64,000 nt of DNA from positions 957,001 to 1,021,000 of the forward strand of contig OZ037772.1 of NCBI GenBank assembly GCA_964035545.1, written 5' to 3'. Under the pieces are notes generated by a model. It had not been told where the DNA came from, searched no databases, and saw only the letters and a program-made list of their open reading frames with translations. The translations under genes were made by a program, and so were the position numbers. The stretch is from Bugula neritina (taxonomy: Eukaryota > Bryozoa > Gymnolaemata > Cheilostomatida > Bugulidae). The first letter of the stretch is position 1. The number at the start of each line of letters is the position of its first letter. Positions 50,990-64,000 of this stretch are shown here, piece after piece.

Positions 50990-53900
50990 GTAGGTGTAGA
51001 ATAAGTACAAGGTCATATCTATAATAATGCTTTTATAAATAGTGTGATTTTATCAGGGCATAATTTCACAGTATCTCGTCCTCAGACATAACACTTATGT
51101 ACCAATACGAGATACATTACATCATAATTAAATGTTGTCTATCGGCAAAAATTTTGCAGTAGCCAATCATAGTACTATAACAGGGCAGTCTGAGTGTAGT
51201 ATCTCGTTTATCGGCATAATTATAATAGCCCGTAGTTGAAGATGGAGTTGGAAGCTTTTCAAATACCTCCCGCATATAATAGCATTTATGCTAGTCCTTA
51301 AAACTAAATAAACATTATGGTAGACCAATAATCATGAAAGCTCTACTCATTTGTAACTGGAGGATTTGCAGCACCACAATACTAAATTTCTTGCACTGGA
51401 GGTGCTTAGGCTGTGTTGTCATAGTTATATGTACTTATTGGGGCTTGGTATAAAATTAAACCTGACAATTATAACGATTAAAGTATTATTGCTGTGGTTT
51501 CAACTGACCAACTTTGGAGTTATTATCTCGACTCTTTGTCAGGAATGGTTAGATAATTTCATGCAATAATGAGTTTTGGCTTTATATCATTATAAATAAT
51601 GAGTTTTGGCTTTATATCATTGTAAATATCTACATTGATGGCAGCACTGAGCTAGAATTCTAATATCTTTTCAAGCTCATTGGGTGGCAGCGTATCGGCT
51701 AAATTTTATGCAGATATTGAATAATGTGGTTTGATAGTTATGCTATATTGTAAGGTTCACAAGCATCTTTAAAAAGTTATAATTATTGCGTTGACCATAG
51801 GTCAAAAAATTACCTAAAGAGAGGGCAGACAACTCCAAAAGATTGTTTTCGCAGAAGCAAGTAAAATTCAGCTAAACTGAATACTCCAACTGATCAACAT
51901 TTTCATCTATTGAAATTGAAGAAAAGTTAAATATTATTATACTATTCTAATCATGAATAGGCACAAGCTAAAAAGATATTTATTTTAAAAAATATAAAAA
52001 GTAAAGTAACAGAACAATGTTTGCAAACGCAGACCTAAAAATGTGAATATTCTAGCTTGAAATTAAGTCTGAAATTCAGACTTTTCTAGGTTGAATTGAC
52101 TTTAATTGACTCACCAGAAAAAACAATTAATAAAATTATAAAGACAAGCATATAATGAAAAATGTAGTTCATTAGCAAAACTGGAGGAAAGCACTTTTTT
52201 TCTAGAAATTGTTCGATTACATAATACATTTTTGTGCAAATGATATTTTTTAATGAAATGAAACTGTTGTATTGTTTGGCTAGATGAAGTTTCACAAGTA
52301 TTTTTAATATTTTCTCAAATAAAGTAGACATGCACTCCATTTTCACATTTTTTGGCAAAACATATGATTGGGATTCAGTAGTCAATCAGTTAAGCTTGAC
52401 ACAAGGAGTTGTCACATCCATCCCAAAGAACAAGACCATCTACAATAACAAACATGGAAAGTACTTAAAATTACATTTAAGTTTACAATAATCCTTAAAA
52501 TATATGTTGCCTTCTGCAAATGCTAAATAAAACACGATGTAATGCTATGTTTACTTAGACTAAATCTTGCTGACTTACAATGAAATTCATTCATTTCAAT
52601 TTGAAAATTCCTGTCAATAACTTGACTCTATGCTAACAACTAATTGTAATACCAAAATCACACTGCTACTTTTAGTTTAGGGAATTTATTTTCATTATTA
52701 GTTCAATATTCAGCAGAGGTTTTTCTTTAATGAACAAACAATAGGCATACATGCAGATGAAAGATTAGGTCTAGTGAATACTAATTTTGTGCCTAAAAAA
52801 AAAAAATGAAAGACTGCATGAAAAACTAACAACTCTAAAAAATTGCAATTTGAATGAGGCTCAGGCTTTTAGGTGAGCAAGAGTAACCAGAAGAGCTACT
52901 TTAATGGAAGAAATTACTGACTGATTGTGTAGTTGCAGGCTGCATGATGTGTTTTGATTGCCACAACCACTTTTGAAAAGGGAAAATCCATTAAATTAGG
53001 ACTACTGGCAAACAACGGAACGATAAGGAAAAAATACCAAGTAGAAATTCACTTCTCAAAGCAAACTGTAGTTAATACATTATAGATGCTTAGAAGAAGC
53101 AGGCAATAGTGAATGCTATATAGTGTAGATCAGGATTCTATACAATGACAAGTAAACTGAAATTCCAGTGCACTTTGAAACTACTTGTAAGAATGGGCTT
53201 AGTGCTTTGTAGTGCCTTGAAATTTTTTCAAGTCTAATTGGCACCATGCTATTAGAATTCGCAGAGAGATGACCCTTTAAACTTTCACTTTAAACTTTAA
53301 TACCTTCACGATTTTCACTAAGAAATTCAATTTATCTAGGTCTGAAATTTCACCGAGTTGCATTGCAAGCCGCTGGTCAAAATGTTTAGTTTGTGATAAC
53401 TTAATCAGCTGATTTCAGAATAACAATCATTGGGAATGACATATTCATGTAGATATAGATATTTATGCTTATAATTATATCGGCTGCCTTCATCAATCAT
53501 CGATATTATGCTGCCAAATCAACTAATTAATTACAGTTGGAAACTTCAAAGGGCATTGAATAGCAATTAAGCAAGTTATACTTTTAATATTACAAAAAGA
53601 ACTTATGCATCAATATGATTTAAAATATAGGTGGGCACTCCGCTAGTGATATTAACTGAAACTGGAACTTTTTTCATGCAGGAAAAGCAAAAACGCATCT
53701 CAACAAAAACCCAAAAATTTCCAGCACGCTTTATGCTTTGACAACACGCACACAATAACTTCGTTTATGGTACAAACCTTTTTGTTGATTGTTTTCCAAC
53801 ATTTTCACTAGAGCAAAGCCGAAAGAAATTTGGAAACTGCATAATGATGCCAGCCACCGTGGCATCATCTTCTCTGGGAAATTATTGACAAATCATCACC

Positions 53901-56300
53901 CAAAAACTTCAGCAAAGCCTCCATCAATAGTATGTAATACTTTAGGTGAAACTAAAAAGAAAGAGACAATATTTTCGTGTAATTTAACCCATCAATAAAC
54001 GCATCAATAGTTAGTGTGGCCACGGTTTAAACCTCATTAATTTCATGCTATTTAAGGCTTTTACAACTTAAAAGATGTAATTCATCTGCAAGAGAAATGT
54101 TAGGTATATGAAATGAGTAGAAGTGCAAAAGCAAGCAGGTATTAAGGAAGGAAGAGTTAGTAGGTGTACTTTGACTTGCGATAGATCAATGTGATACCAG
54201 ATGTGAATTTTGAGGTGTGTTTACTCCAATCTCACTGAAAAGGTAGAAATAGCTAAATTTACGAGACACACAATATTTTATAAAATACTGCACATTCATT
54301 AAAACTTTATAAAACTCTAGTGTGAAGGGTGACTCACACTTTTAAACCGTGGATGAGCTAAGTTGTAAAAGTTTGATGAGAACCTTTTACTCTATAAATT
54401 TATGCAATATAAAATACTCTCCACATATTCAACAGCTACGAAGTTTTGTTGAAGATAAACTTCCTCAACAAATATACAGAAAAAAGCTATTTGAAAGCCA
54501 AATTTCATTAGCATATTATAAGATTATTTGTGTTTCATCTGTATAAACAGTGATATAGTCATTTAACGGATAACTAATGATTTCACTTTGTTTTTCATTC
54601 AATAAAAACTAAGTGTAGTTGGTATAAAAAACAGCTTTCATTTCTCACTTTTTTTCCCACCCTAATCTGCGTAGGCAAACAATTGGTTTGTTTCAAACAC
54701 CACAACAGTAAAGCGTGACAGCATAGCCAGTGGAGAAAACAATCATCTATACTGCTGGATCAGTGGCAACTTGCGAGTGTGTCAGAGTAGTGTCTTGTTG
54801 TGTGACTCTACAAATAAATTATGAATTTGAATATACTACAAAGTTGCAAACATTGTTTTAACAAAACACAGCATTTATTTGATATTATATGTAAAGCTCA
54901 AGTTGGTATAATATATATTAGATAAATTTTAGCTTTCCTTTTGGATACTCTGAAACAAAATAAAAAAATAAACCAAAATTGGGTAAAGTCATGCAAACTA
55001 GAGAGAGAAAGAGAGTGGGAGAGGGGGGGGGTGGGAGAGAAAGGTTAGGAGAGAGGATGGAAGAGAGATGGGGTAGAAGAGAGAAAGGGAGAGAGTCAGA
55101 GAGATAGTAGAAAAGGGAAGAGAGAAAGGTTAGGAGAGAGAGAAGGTGGGAGAGATGGAGAGTGGGAGAGAGAGGGAGAAGGTGGGAGAGACAGAGGGTG
55201 GGAGAGAGGGAGGGTGGGAGAGAGGGAGGGTGGGAGAGAGGGAGGGTGGGAGAGAGGGAGGGTGGGAGAGAGGGGGAGAAAGAGAGAGAGGTTGAGTGGA
55301 AGGTGTGGGAGAAAGAGACAGAGAGAGGAGTGAGAGAGCTTCCAAACTAACACCATTGACTTAAAAAATGTTGATAAAAACTGCAGCAAGTCTTTAAAAA
55401 CGATGCTAGCAAGTTCAAAGCTCACTATAACTTTCAAAATCAATAAAATGTCAAGTTCAAAAAACTCATCTGCGAGCAAAAAATAGTTACAGAGACAACC
55501 AGGTATTGGGCAAGAGCCAGCTAATAGGAGTACCTTTTTAGATAAACTGCATGCAGGCACAGTGAGATAGCATCGGTGAGTTGTGTCTTCATTTTAATTT
55601 CCTAAAAATGAACATAAACAAATGCTAGTAATGAAAGTTTTCAGGGTTATTAAGGGTGCAATTTTATCACTAAACATCATAGCAATAGCAAAAATTGCTC
55701 AGTACAAATTTAAGAAAAATTTCTTTCATCCATTACATAATACCCGAAATCAAATCCATTTATTCAATTCATCAAGCTGAAAAACCAAGAATAATCAGAA
55801 AGACAGTAAAATCACTTTCTAGTAAAAAACAGCTTTAGATCATAATTGTTGGGTTCAGCTCTTAAGCTAAGACACCGATGCACTGAAATACGAAAAAGAT
55901 CAGCATACTTTTGACTGTCACAAAATTTATTTTACGTGCAACAGACATTTTAAGGTCACCCGCCACCCGCGCAGGACCACGTTGGTGAAAGGTGACCAGA
56001 TATTTTAAGGTCAATCAAAATCAAGCAAAGTTCATCGTCATATTGCTTACTGCTTAATGCTGCAGCTTATTTTTGCTTACCAAGTTTCTTTCTGCAGAAT
56101 AATTGTAGCTAGCTTCTCGATTTGCCATCTTTATTCCAGTCCAGGTTCAAATGACATCTTGATCGTTGCAAATATCCATGCAAGCTAAAAAATATTTATC
56201 AATCAGTACAACAACAGAAATACCTACAATGATCCAAATATTACTATTACATTACTATAACATTACACAGTAACACTATGTTTATAATTGTAATACGGAA
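50990..56300. other. AT-rich region with traces of a second, decayed KDZ-like copy
   Basis: Bases 53,330-53,680 resemble intron 6 of the KDZ transposase (33,290-33,710). In order they share GATAACTTAA-CAGC, GGCTGCCTT, ATTATGCTG-CAA, GCATCAATA-GATTT and GTGATATTAACTGAAACT. Bases 55,515-55,555 resemble 35,170-35,200 (CCAGCTAATA, AACTGCATGCA), in the same relative order. No transposase exon is recognised, so coding capacity is lost. Confidence 0.45.
55000..55345. repeat. Polypurine tract (GGGAGAGA type)
   Basis: About 345 bp almost purely of A and G on the plus strand. It includes five copies of the 16-bp unit GGTGGGAGAGAGGGAG. Mirror symmetry could allow triplex structures. The Ser/Pro/Leu frames on the minus strand are artefacts. 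Confidence 0.9.
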
Positions 56301-59300
56301 GCATGACTTTGTGGTAGTTTGATATGCTATAGCAAAAGGTGGAAAAATCAACTGAAAAACCGACAGAAATAATCAAGTACAATTAACTAAAGTAAATAAA
56401 CTTACTGAATAGTAAATATTTTACTATACTTAGTGAATTGATTTACTTCCACTAGGTTTACTTTCATGATTAAATGCTTCTGTCTTTTTTCCAGTTTATA
56501 GGAATATATTAAAAGTGAAACCAATTATAATTACTATTACCTTATCTAGTTTTGAGTATATATTTTTCACAAATATAAACATAGTTATATGCGTATTCCT
56601 ATTGTGACTGCAGATACCATTGCGGTAACTGAAATCAAACTTCATTCTACTTCAAGTTTCAAACATTGTCCCAGTTCAAAGACTAACAAGTAAATAATTA
56701 ATAACTGTGAAAGCTCCAATAAGTTACTTCATTATTAAATAAGATACAACTGATTCTACTGTATATGATACTATGGTATCTGTATTAAATTAAAACATAA
56801 TTATGAAAATCAAAAGTTGTATTTTGAGCACTTATATTATAGTAATTAAATTAACAGCTTAAAATAGGCACATTAAACCATGATTGGAATTTTTATCCAT
56901 TTATCTTTATAATTATATTTATTCTTTATTCTGAAAGTTGACCCAACACTGGTAACAAAACTAAAAGTAATTGATTAAGTATGATTTATTCTTACACACT
57001 TTACCATTATATTTAGTCTTCCTGACTTTCAGTCTGTCATAGTGATTACTACTATATGAAAATGACTTTGACTTAGGAGTCATAATTATAGTCACAGTGT
57101 TGATAAGTCAACAGTGTAGGATTAACACAGCACTAGACTAGTACTACCTCCAGCTTTCAAGTTTATGTTAGGGTATCTCTGAGACTAAAGAGTAACTCTA
57201 ACAATGTAAGCAAAGAGCAGTGAGTAATAAGCATGCTATTCAACTTCAAGTTTCACTAGTACTATAACCAATACCACATGTATTTTAATAAAATTATGTA
57301 GCTGGTGAGTGAACTATAAAATTAAATAGGGATCAAACTTTGAGCAATATTAATAGAAATAATATTAGGACAGAGGTTTCCAATTATTAGTATGTGAAAC
57401 CAAAGGGGAATGGATAACTACTATTAGTATTATTACATTTACTTTATATTTAGTTTTACCAGTTCGTATTATGATTATCTTACTTTGAATTGTAAAGTAT
57501 AATAATTATAATATTCATAGTAGTATATTTATATTAGTAATTAATATGTATATTAGTAAAAACATTTGTTTTAAGTTGCTTGTTTATTAAATTATTCTAA
57601 ATCCTAATAACGATAATCCTAATATTAGTGATAATCATTATGCTCATCACTGTCCCCAAGTGCTATCAGTATGACCATCGCAATGTGAACCTAGACGTGA
57701 ATGTAAAAAGGCACTGCAAAACAGAACATGGGATGGAGGCAGATATCCATACCATAATACAAATATCGATATTGAATTTGATAATCATAATTATTATACA
57801 AATATAATGATAATAACTACAATGATCAAAAATAAATAATACCAAAGAGTTTTCGAATTACTATTCATAAAATCAAATATCACATTTATAAAGATATAAT
57901 CATATCTATTATTAAATTTAAGTCAATTATACTAATAGCAATAGTAATATAAATAGAAAAAAGAATCATTAACCAGGAGTAGGTGCAAAATAAAAGTCAA
58001 TTTTAAGACAAAGAGTAAGAAAAATACTAAATCGATATTTAAAATTACTTATTTTTAATCTTAGTCACTTACAGTCAGTCTTAGTTTAATTTTTACTACT
58101 AAGTCTTTAATTTCAAGTTCATTTTGACAATAAACTTGAAGACTTTAACTAAGAATATGTATAATTCAAAATTCCAAACTGGTACAAGTAAAAGTTGCTA
58201 CTGAAGCTTTGTAATATTATTTTAAATTATTGGTATGATAGCATTATATTTTGATTCATAGCAATACTGATAGTGACAATTTCAAACATACCCATACCAT
58301 TACTGTTACAGTTTAAGTTACTATTGCCATTGTGATTGCCGGTAATGAGTAAATATAACTTAAATTTATATGACTATTACTATTACTATTAGTATTACTA
58401 TCACTTTCAGTACCGGTCTAGTATCAGTATCACCTTAATTCAAAATCAATGTATAATTTATCAAATTACTTTTATATTATCATTTATCAATAATATGTCT
58501 ATCACTATGATATTATCATGATATTGATTTTTAATTTAAACATAATAAAATCATAGGTATAATCATAATGATAATCATAATGCTTAATTTTACTTTTAGT
58601 TCAGGTTCAATGATTTAAGAGTAAGTGAAAGTTACTATAACTATTGCCATTGTGATTGCTAGAAATAAGTAAATATAATTTAAATTTATATGACCATTAC
58701 TATTACCAACACTCAGACTTACTCGGACTCACTCTGTCTCTAACTCTAAGTCTGAGTCTCACTCCACCAGAGTGAGAGTGACACTCACTCACACTGAATT
58801 ACTATAACTTTAACTATTAGTATTAGTATTACTATTAGTATTAGCAAAATATATCAACCTTATGATTATCTTATTAGTTATTACAATATGTTCGGCATTG
58901 ATGTTGAACTAAAAATATTAATAGTTATTACAATCACAATGACAATGCCAATATGATCAAAGCCAAATGATTCCAAGCAGTTTCAGTTTGAGTTTGAGTT
59001 GAAGGTAAGTTATAAGTTGAAGTAGTACGTAAGTGGTAGTTGATACTGATACTATCAGTGATAGGTCTATACTCCATACCAATGAACTCAATAATATTAC
59101 CTATATGAGTATATATTACCATAAATTATATTACTATTAGTATTACCTATAATTAAAATATATTCTTTCTTTTCCAGCTCAGTGCTTCATACCCTCTACT
59201 TAGTCTAATGCCGCGCACATGACGAGAATGTGAGGTGAAGGTCACTCACAGCTAAAATCGCCAAGGATCTGTAATCCATCACTAGTAGTAGTAGTTCTAG

Positions 59301-60980
59301 TAGTCGTACTACCAGTAGTCGTAATCTGGCTTCGCTATGACACTACGAATTGAATGTTGACAAGACGCATGCATGTTTGCTGTTGGTAAACTAATTTTTA
59401 CTGAATTTTAATCATGCTAAGCTGCAACCTATTTTCTAATGAAATAATATATTCAATAATAATATAATAAATATAATAATTATCATTATAATATTTTATC
59501 ATTTAATTTTATAACTTTTACTTTTAGTTTTAGTATTTTGGTTTTACATCAAAATTTACATCATTATGATTATCATTATGATTACAAAATGAAAATAATT
59601 ATCATTAATCATTACCTTTTAATTTATGATTATAATTAATGTTAGAATTACCACAATTACAATCATAATGATAATCATAATGCCAATGATAATCACAATC
59701 GTAACACTAATAATAATAGTAATAGTCAAACTCAAGGATTGAGCCAATGATTCAGATTGTCTAAATTTAATTAAATAAATTTCAGCCTTGGGTTTAACTT
59801 TACAGTTCACAATTTTATTTACATTACGACTGAGAGTCACAGTAAGACTAAGAAAAAGAGTAAGTCATACCTTTCTTGCAGTTATTTTCAAAGTTTGTAG
59901 TTGTACTAGTACAGTAGTAGACCTAGTAGTAGTACTAGTAGTAGTAGTAGTAACAGTACTATTAGTAGTAGTAGTAGTAGTACTAGTACTAGTAGCAGTA
60001 CTAGTTGTAGTACTAGTATCAGTGGTAGTAGTAATAGGACTGCGATCTTAGATGTAAGTCTAATGAAATACGAATAATAATAGTATAAGTATAACTTTTA
60101 CATATTTAGTTTTACTATAAGTGTAAATATAATGAGTAATAGTAAAACTCAAAGTATATACATTAACTCAGTTTAGCATTAATGATAAAATATAATAATT
60201 ATAATAAAGTAATATGATCACCATTACGATTATAATTAAAATTCTTAGTAACACTTTTATGATACTCAGTTTAATTTATTAATATTAAACATTAGTTTGG
60301 CTACCACAAATAACTAATAAGTGCTACTATAGGTAACTGTAAAGATAAGTATAAATTCAACTATCAGCAATAATAATATATCATATTGATATTAAACTAT
60401 ATATGGATAATGCAAATCATAGATCATACCTCATGATAATTATTCCTAATGATCTTACTTTTTATATGCTGATGCTAATAAGTAGTAATTTTAAATTTGA
60501 TAACTCATGAATGATGAATAAGATAACAAGAATAATACTGGACCTAGTAATACTATTAGTCCTACTACTAGAATTTTATTATCTTATATTTGTAATACGC
60601 TTCTTTTAGTAATACTGCTGGTCAAAGTTAGTGTTAATCATATTTATAGGTAAATGTTGAAGGAATAAATTAGTTCATAACATAAACATTTCACTATGTG
60701 AATATGAAATTTAATATGAATATCCCAATTACACTTGCTGTTGCTCTTTAGAGACTAGAGTTATAACTTATAACTATGATATAATAATGAATACCATTAT
60801 TTTAACTAATCATATTACTCAGCTAATGTTAATGATAACTGTAAGTCTAAAAACCACTACGGTTATAGGTATCACTGACTAATATTATTAATAATATAAT
60901 CATTCGTTTTATACTTGTACCTATATTTATATTTATACTTATACCTATTTTTATACTTATGATCATATCTATACTTTCAC
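56300..60980. repeat. Long degenerate simple sequence (TAATAATNAT/ATCATTATNAT type)
   Basis: Over 4 kb made largely of short words such as ATAATCATAATG, ACTATTAGTATTACT and AGTAGTAGTACTAG without a fixed period. It holds a clear AGT/ACT patch at 59,900-60,035 and an ACTCACTCTGTCTC-like patch at 58,730-58,790. Similar sequence lies at 36,830-39,150. 59,084-59,105 and 59,180-59,195 match 38,379-38,410 around a 75-bp insertion. No gene is supported. Confidence 0.65.
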
Positions 60981-60999
60981 GTATGCTTGTACATTTTAC

Positions 61000-63950
61000 T
61001 CATAGTATCAGGGTGGCAATCGAAAAGTCATAATCGATATGCTAATCTAATAATAGAACCAACTGCACTATTATTATTATTGTTGATTGACCGTAGTTTT
61101 TTAGCTGGTGTAACCTTTTACCATTGGCCTAGTTATACTAGGCTGAAATGGATAGAACTTTTCTCAGGATGTGAGCTTATCCTGATCCTAGTAAGGGTGT
61201 CTGCTGAATTAATGAGCATTTGTTTTCAGCTACTCCAAGTAGTGTCAGCCAGTCTACAATCTTGTATAAAGCTCCAAAGGCTCCAGTTACAACGGGATGA
61301 CTTTTTTGATGTTTTCCAAAGGCGGGTTTATTCTAGTGCTAAATTCTGATATTTTCCTAACTTTTCGAATTTTTTTCTTTTACTCTGTAGTTAACAGGGA
61401 CTGTGATATCAATTATCGTTGTTTCAGCATTATGCTTGTCAACTACTAATATATCGGGTCTCCTAACTTTGATGACTACGTCAGTGTGTATGTTAAAATC
61501 TTACAAGGTTTTCACATTATCATTTTCCAGTACTGATTCTGCTTGATGGCCGTACCAATTCTTACTTTTCTGAAACCCACGAAGTTCACACAACTACTAT
61601 TGAAATTATCAATGCCAAAAGGTTGTGTTTTTTCTTATATTCTCCTTCTGCTACCTTCTCAAACTCACTCAATACGTGCATCGAAGTTTTGTCTCTTGCG
61701 TTACACATTCCACACTTCTTGCTACCCTGTTCTCTCATCATAGCCACTTTATAATTTCTAGTAGTGAATAGTTGATTTTGCGCAGCTGTCAGCAGTCCTT
61801 CTGTTTCCTTTTTCAGCCAACCATACTTCAACCAGTTCCAGGAAAATGCTTTCATGTCTTCCACCATTTTGATGTATTGACCACGTGAAGCTTTTCTTTA
61901 CACTCATCAGTTCTTTCTATCACTTTATCATTATTTAGTTCTACCGCTGTTCTGTCTTTTAGGAAGGTATTCAGTGTGGTGTTTCTATCAGTCTATGTTA
62001 TATTTATGTAGTCTGACATGCTGCAGTTTTCAATCTTTATGCATTTTTCAGTTGACAACATTCTTCTACCGCCTTCCCTTCTGCTAAAATACAGCCTGCC
62101 TACATCTGCTCTCGGATAGGGTGCACGGTTTGTTGTCATTAGCTTCCTTGTCTTTCAGTCTATATTTTTTAGCTCATGAAACAGTTCAGTCAAGTATTCT
62201 AGCTGTGTAATGCACTGCTGTTACTGCCCATGTGTTTATTGCTTTGATTGTGTTCTCACCATTCAGTTTTGAATCCAGAACTTTTCTTATTTGTTTGTAG
62301 TACTCCTTGATCTTATTTTTCATTTCATATATTTGTATTCCATCAATCTCAAGAACTCCTAGATATTTATACGGCTTCTCACCCAGATCTTTGATTACCT
62401 GTTCATCAGGCAAACTGATTCCTGTGTCCTTAATTTTCTTTCCCTGTCTCATAACCAGTGTGGCACATTTTTTAATCCAAATTTCATTTCTATATTCCTT
62501 GTGAAGATCCCGGCAGTGTTTACCAAAGCTTCCAGTTCCTACTTTGATTTCCTATTTACCTTCAGGTCATCCACATATAGGAGATGGTTTGTTTTCTGTC
62601 TCGTCGAAATTTGCATCATTGAGCCGCTTCTGTCATGCGAATCGGTAGTTGGAGAAAAGGAATAGAGATAAAAAGTCTCCTTGGAAAATTCTTAGTTTGA
62701 TCTTTATTTCTCCTATCTTTTCTTCCAGGTATTTCAGTTGTGTTTTCCAGGTTTCATGCTTTTTCTTATCAACCTTATGACATTAATTGCTATTCCAGTT
62801 GTTTGCATCGTTTCTAAGATCTAATTTCCTTGTCTTTACATATGCTCCAATTTGTTGCTAACTTTATTTAGTCATTCTGCATTGGTATTATTTTTAGTTG
62901 GCTGACCCCATATATTTTATCAGAATGCTTTTGATTTCCTTGTCAGGTGCCTCTTTAGATGTACGTATTCATTTCCTCGTAATTCTTGACAAAAGCGCTT
63001 ATCATTGTAAACATTGTGTTCTGATTATATTGATCAACTCATTCTGTATATCTGTTTATCTTCTGGCTTACAGCTCTCAGGTTTTGCTTCAGTTTTTCAA
63101 TCACCACACCACACTCTTTGTTCTTTATCCTATATTTTTCTTCAACCATTCTTCTCAATGAATCATTGTAAGCTCTACTTTTTCACTCTGCTATTTTACT
63201 TAAGTCTGATCTAATTTCTTTTTATTTCTTCTGCAGTCGTATTTTCCATACTTGTACATTGTCAGTTTTTCTTTTTCCTTTTTGTTACACACTTGTTCTG
63301 TTATTAAACTCAATGGTATTAATAATCTCAACACAGTTTAGCACATCATTAATCTGTTTTACTGCCTGTAGTAATTTGACCCTCTCAATGTGCCTAAGGG
63401 CTCTTAGTGTTGGTCGATCATTAGACAGTTTGTTATGCTCATTTATAATTTTTCTACTAACACTTTTTCTACCTCTGAACTAGGTACTCTTAAAATTCTC
63501 ATGGCTGATTTATATGCTATCTCATGTTGTACTATAACATCCTCTATTTGCAAATTTAGCTCTTCATTATCTTCTTCACCAATTGATGTGCCTAGTTCTT
63601 GCAAGGTTCCTTCTTCAATCTTATGGAGTTCTTCTTCCATAAAATGCTTGTGTTTCTTCATAGTTCTTGCTTAATCCGCTAGTCTCTATTCGCTGATGTT
63701 AAACTCTCCTCTGTTTTCCAGCGTTTGCACATTCTTTTTAAATAATTCTTTGATCCGGGTCTACAGAGCTCATACATTGTTTTTCTATAACCTCTCAATT
63801 TGGGTGTACTTTTGAAGCAGCATTTCATGACAACTTTGTTGTCTTCTCTTGAGTATCTTCTTTTAGTTGTGCCATTAACGGGTTGACGGCCGTAGGTTGC
63901 CTGGCCCTCCACATACCCACTGCCAGACGAGACATGCCATGTTTAGTTTG
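61000..63950 (-). mobile_element. Decayed RLE-type (R2-like) non-LTR retrotransposon
   Basis: On the minus strand, in order: a basic N-terminal block (63,912-63,679), an acidic/helical block (63,661-63,443), the reverse-transcriptase catalytic motif YVDD (62,577-62,566, within LLYVDDLKVN), YKYLGVLEIDGIQ and NTIKAINTWAV (about 62,370-62,220), KKETEGLLTAAQNQL (about 61,810), a CGMC...H knuckle whose last Cys is Phe (about 61,710-61,660), and RRPDILVVD with a second Asp 13-15 residues later (about 61,475-61,430). The last is the RPD-D pattern of restriction-like endonucleases. Stops and frame changes separate the blocks, so the element is inactive. The clade within the RLE group is not determined. 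The 5' end may lie beyond the window. Confidence 0.8.
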
Positions 63951-64000
63951 ACATACCATTAACGTCGTTGGCTTTATTAGTTCTATTTTAATGGATCATA

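Noticed and set aside
54349-54546. A 65-codon frame starting MDELSCKSLMRTF
   Set aside because: No splice-bounded continuation, homologue or codon signal can be recognised, and similar chance frames occur throughout this AT-rich DNA.
59084-59200. An empty insertion site for the KDZ element at 59.1 kb
   Set aside because: Sequence right of the element resembles 59,084-59,195, but sequence left of the element does not resemble what precedes 59,084.

Overview
This window is eukaryotic. It is AT-rich, its genes are split by introns with ordinary GT-AG borders, and it is full of microsatellites, minisatellites and transposon remains. A fibrillar-type collagen with a COLFI C-propeptide and a RING/B-box (TRIM-like) gene point to an animal. 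Introns of a few hundred bases, the repeat style and an intact KDZ-type transposon suggest a non-bilaterian such as a sponge or cnidarian. That placement is inference; no rRNA or other taxonomic marker is present.

Layout. 1-2,210: broken remains of an APE-type non-LTR retrotransposon (+). 2.9-4.6 kb: ACT-type and minisatellite arrays plus a partial duplicate of a collagen exon. 4.7-12.9 kb: a fibrillar collagen gene (+) with a Cys-rich N-terminal exon, many Gly-X-Y exons and a C-propeptide. The triple-helix part carries two in-frame TGA codons, frameshifts and at least 13 lost glycines, so I call it a probable pseudogene. 13.2-21.4 kb: no gene, only AT runs, a 1.2-kb tandem array, a dispersed repeat and hAT-like pieces.

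21.48-38.37 kb is the main discovery candidate. A perfect 22-bp inverted repeat, continued inward by weaker similarity, brackets two convergent, apparently intact multi-exon genes. On the minus strand is a 17-exon KDZ (Kyakuja/Dileera/Zisupton) transposase of about 750 residues, with its D, D and E motifs and cysteine/histidine signatures. On the plus strand is an 8-exon, 406-residue protein with two zinc-ribbon-like CxxC pairs, a 10-residue repeat tract and a C-terminal chromodomain. I read this as a roughly 16.9-kb two-gene transposon in which the chromodomain protein may act as a chromatin-targeting or accessory factor. The partnership is inferred from position.

38.4-46.8 kb: a near-perfect 105-bp palindrome, degenerate simple sequence, a doubtful small gene at 40.4-42.6 kb, an AGT/AGC array and foldback repeats. 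46.8-50.0 kb: first coding exons of a RING/B-box gene (+), with hAT-type MITEs in one intron and just downstream. 51-56 kb: AT-rich DNA with residual similarity to KDZ introns, perhaps a decayed second copy. 56-61 kb: long degenerate simple sequence. 61-64 kb: a decayed non-LTR retrotransposon (-) with a YVDD reverse-transcriptase motif and a restriction-like endonuclease motif.
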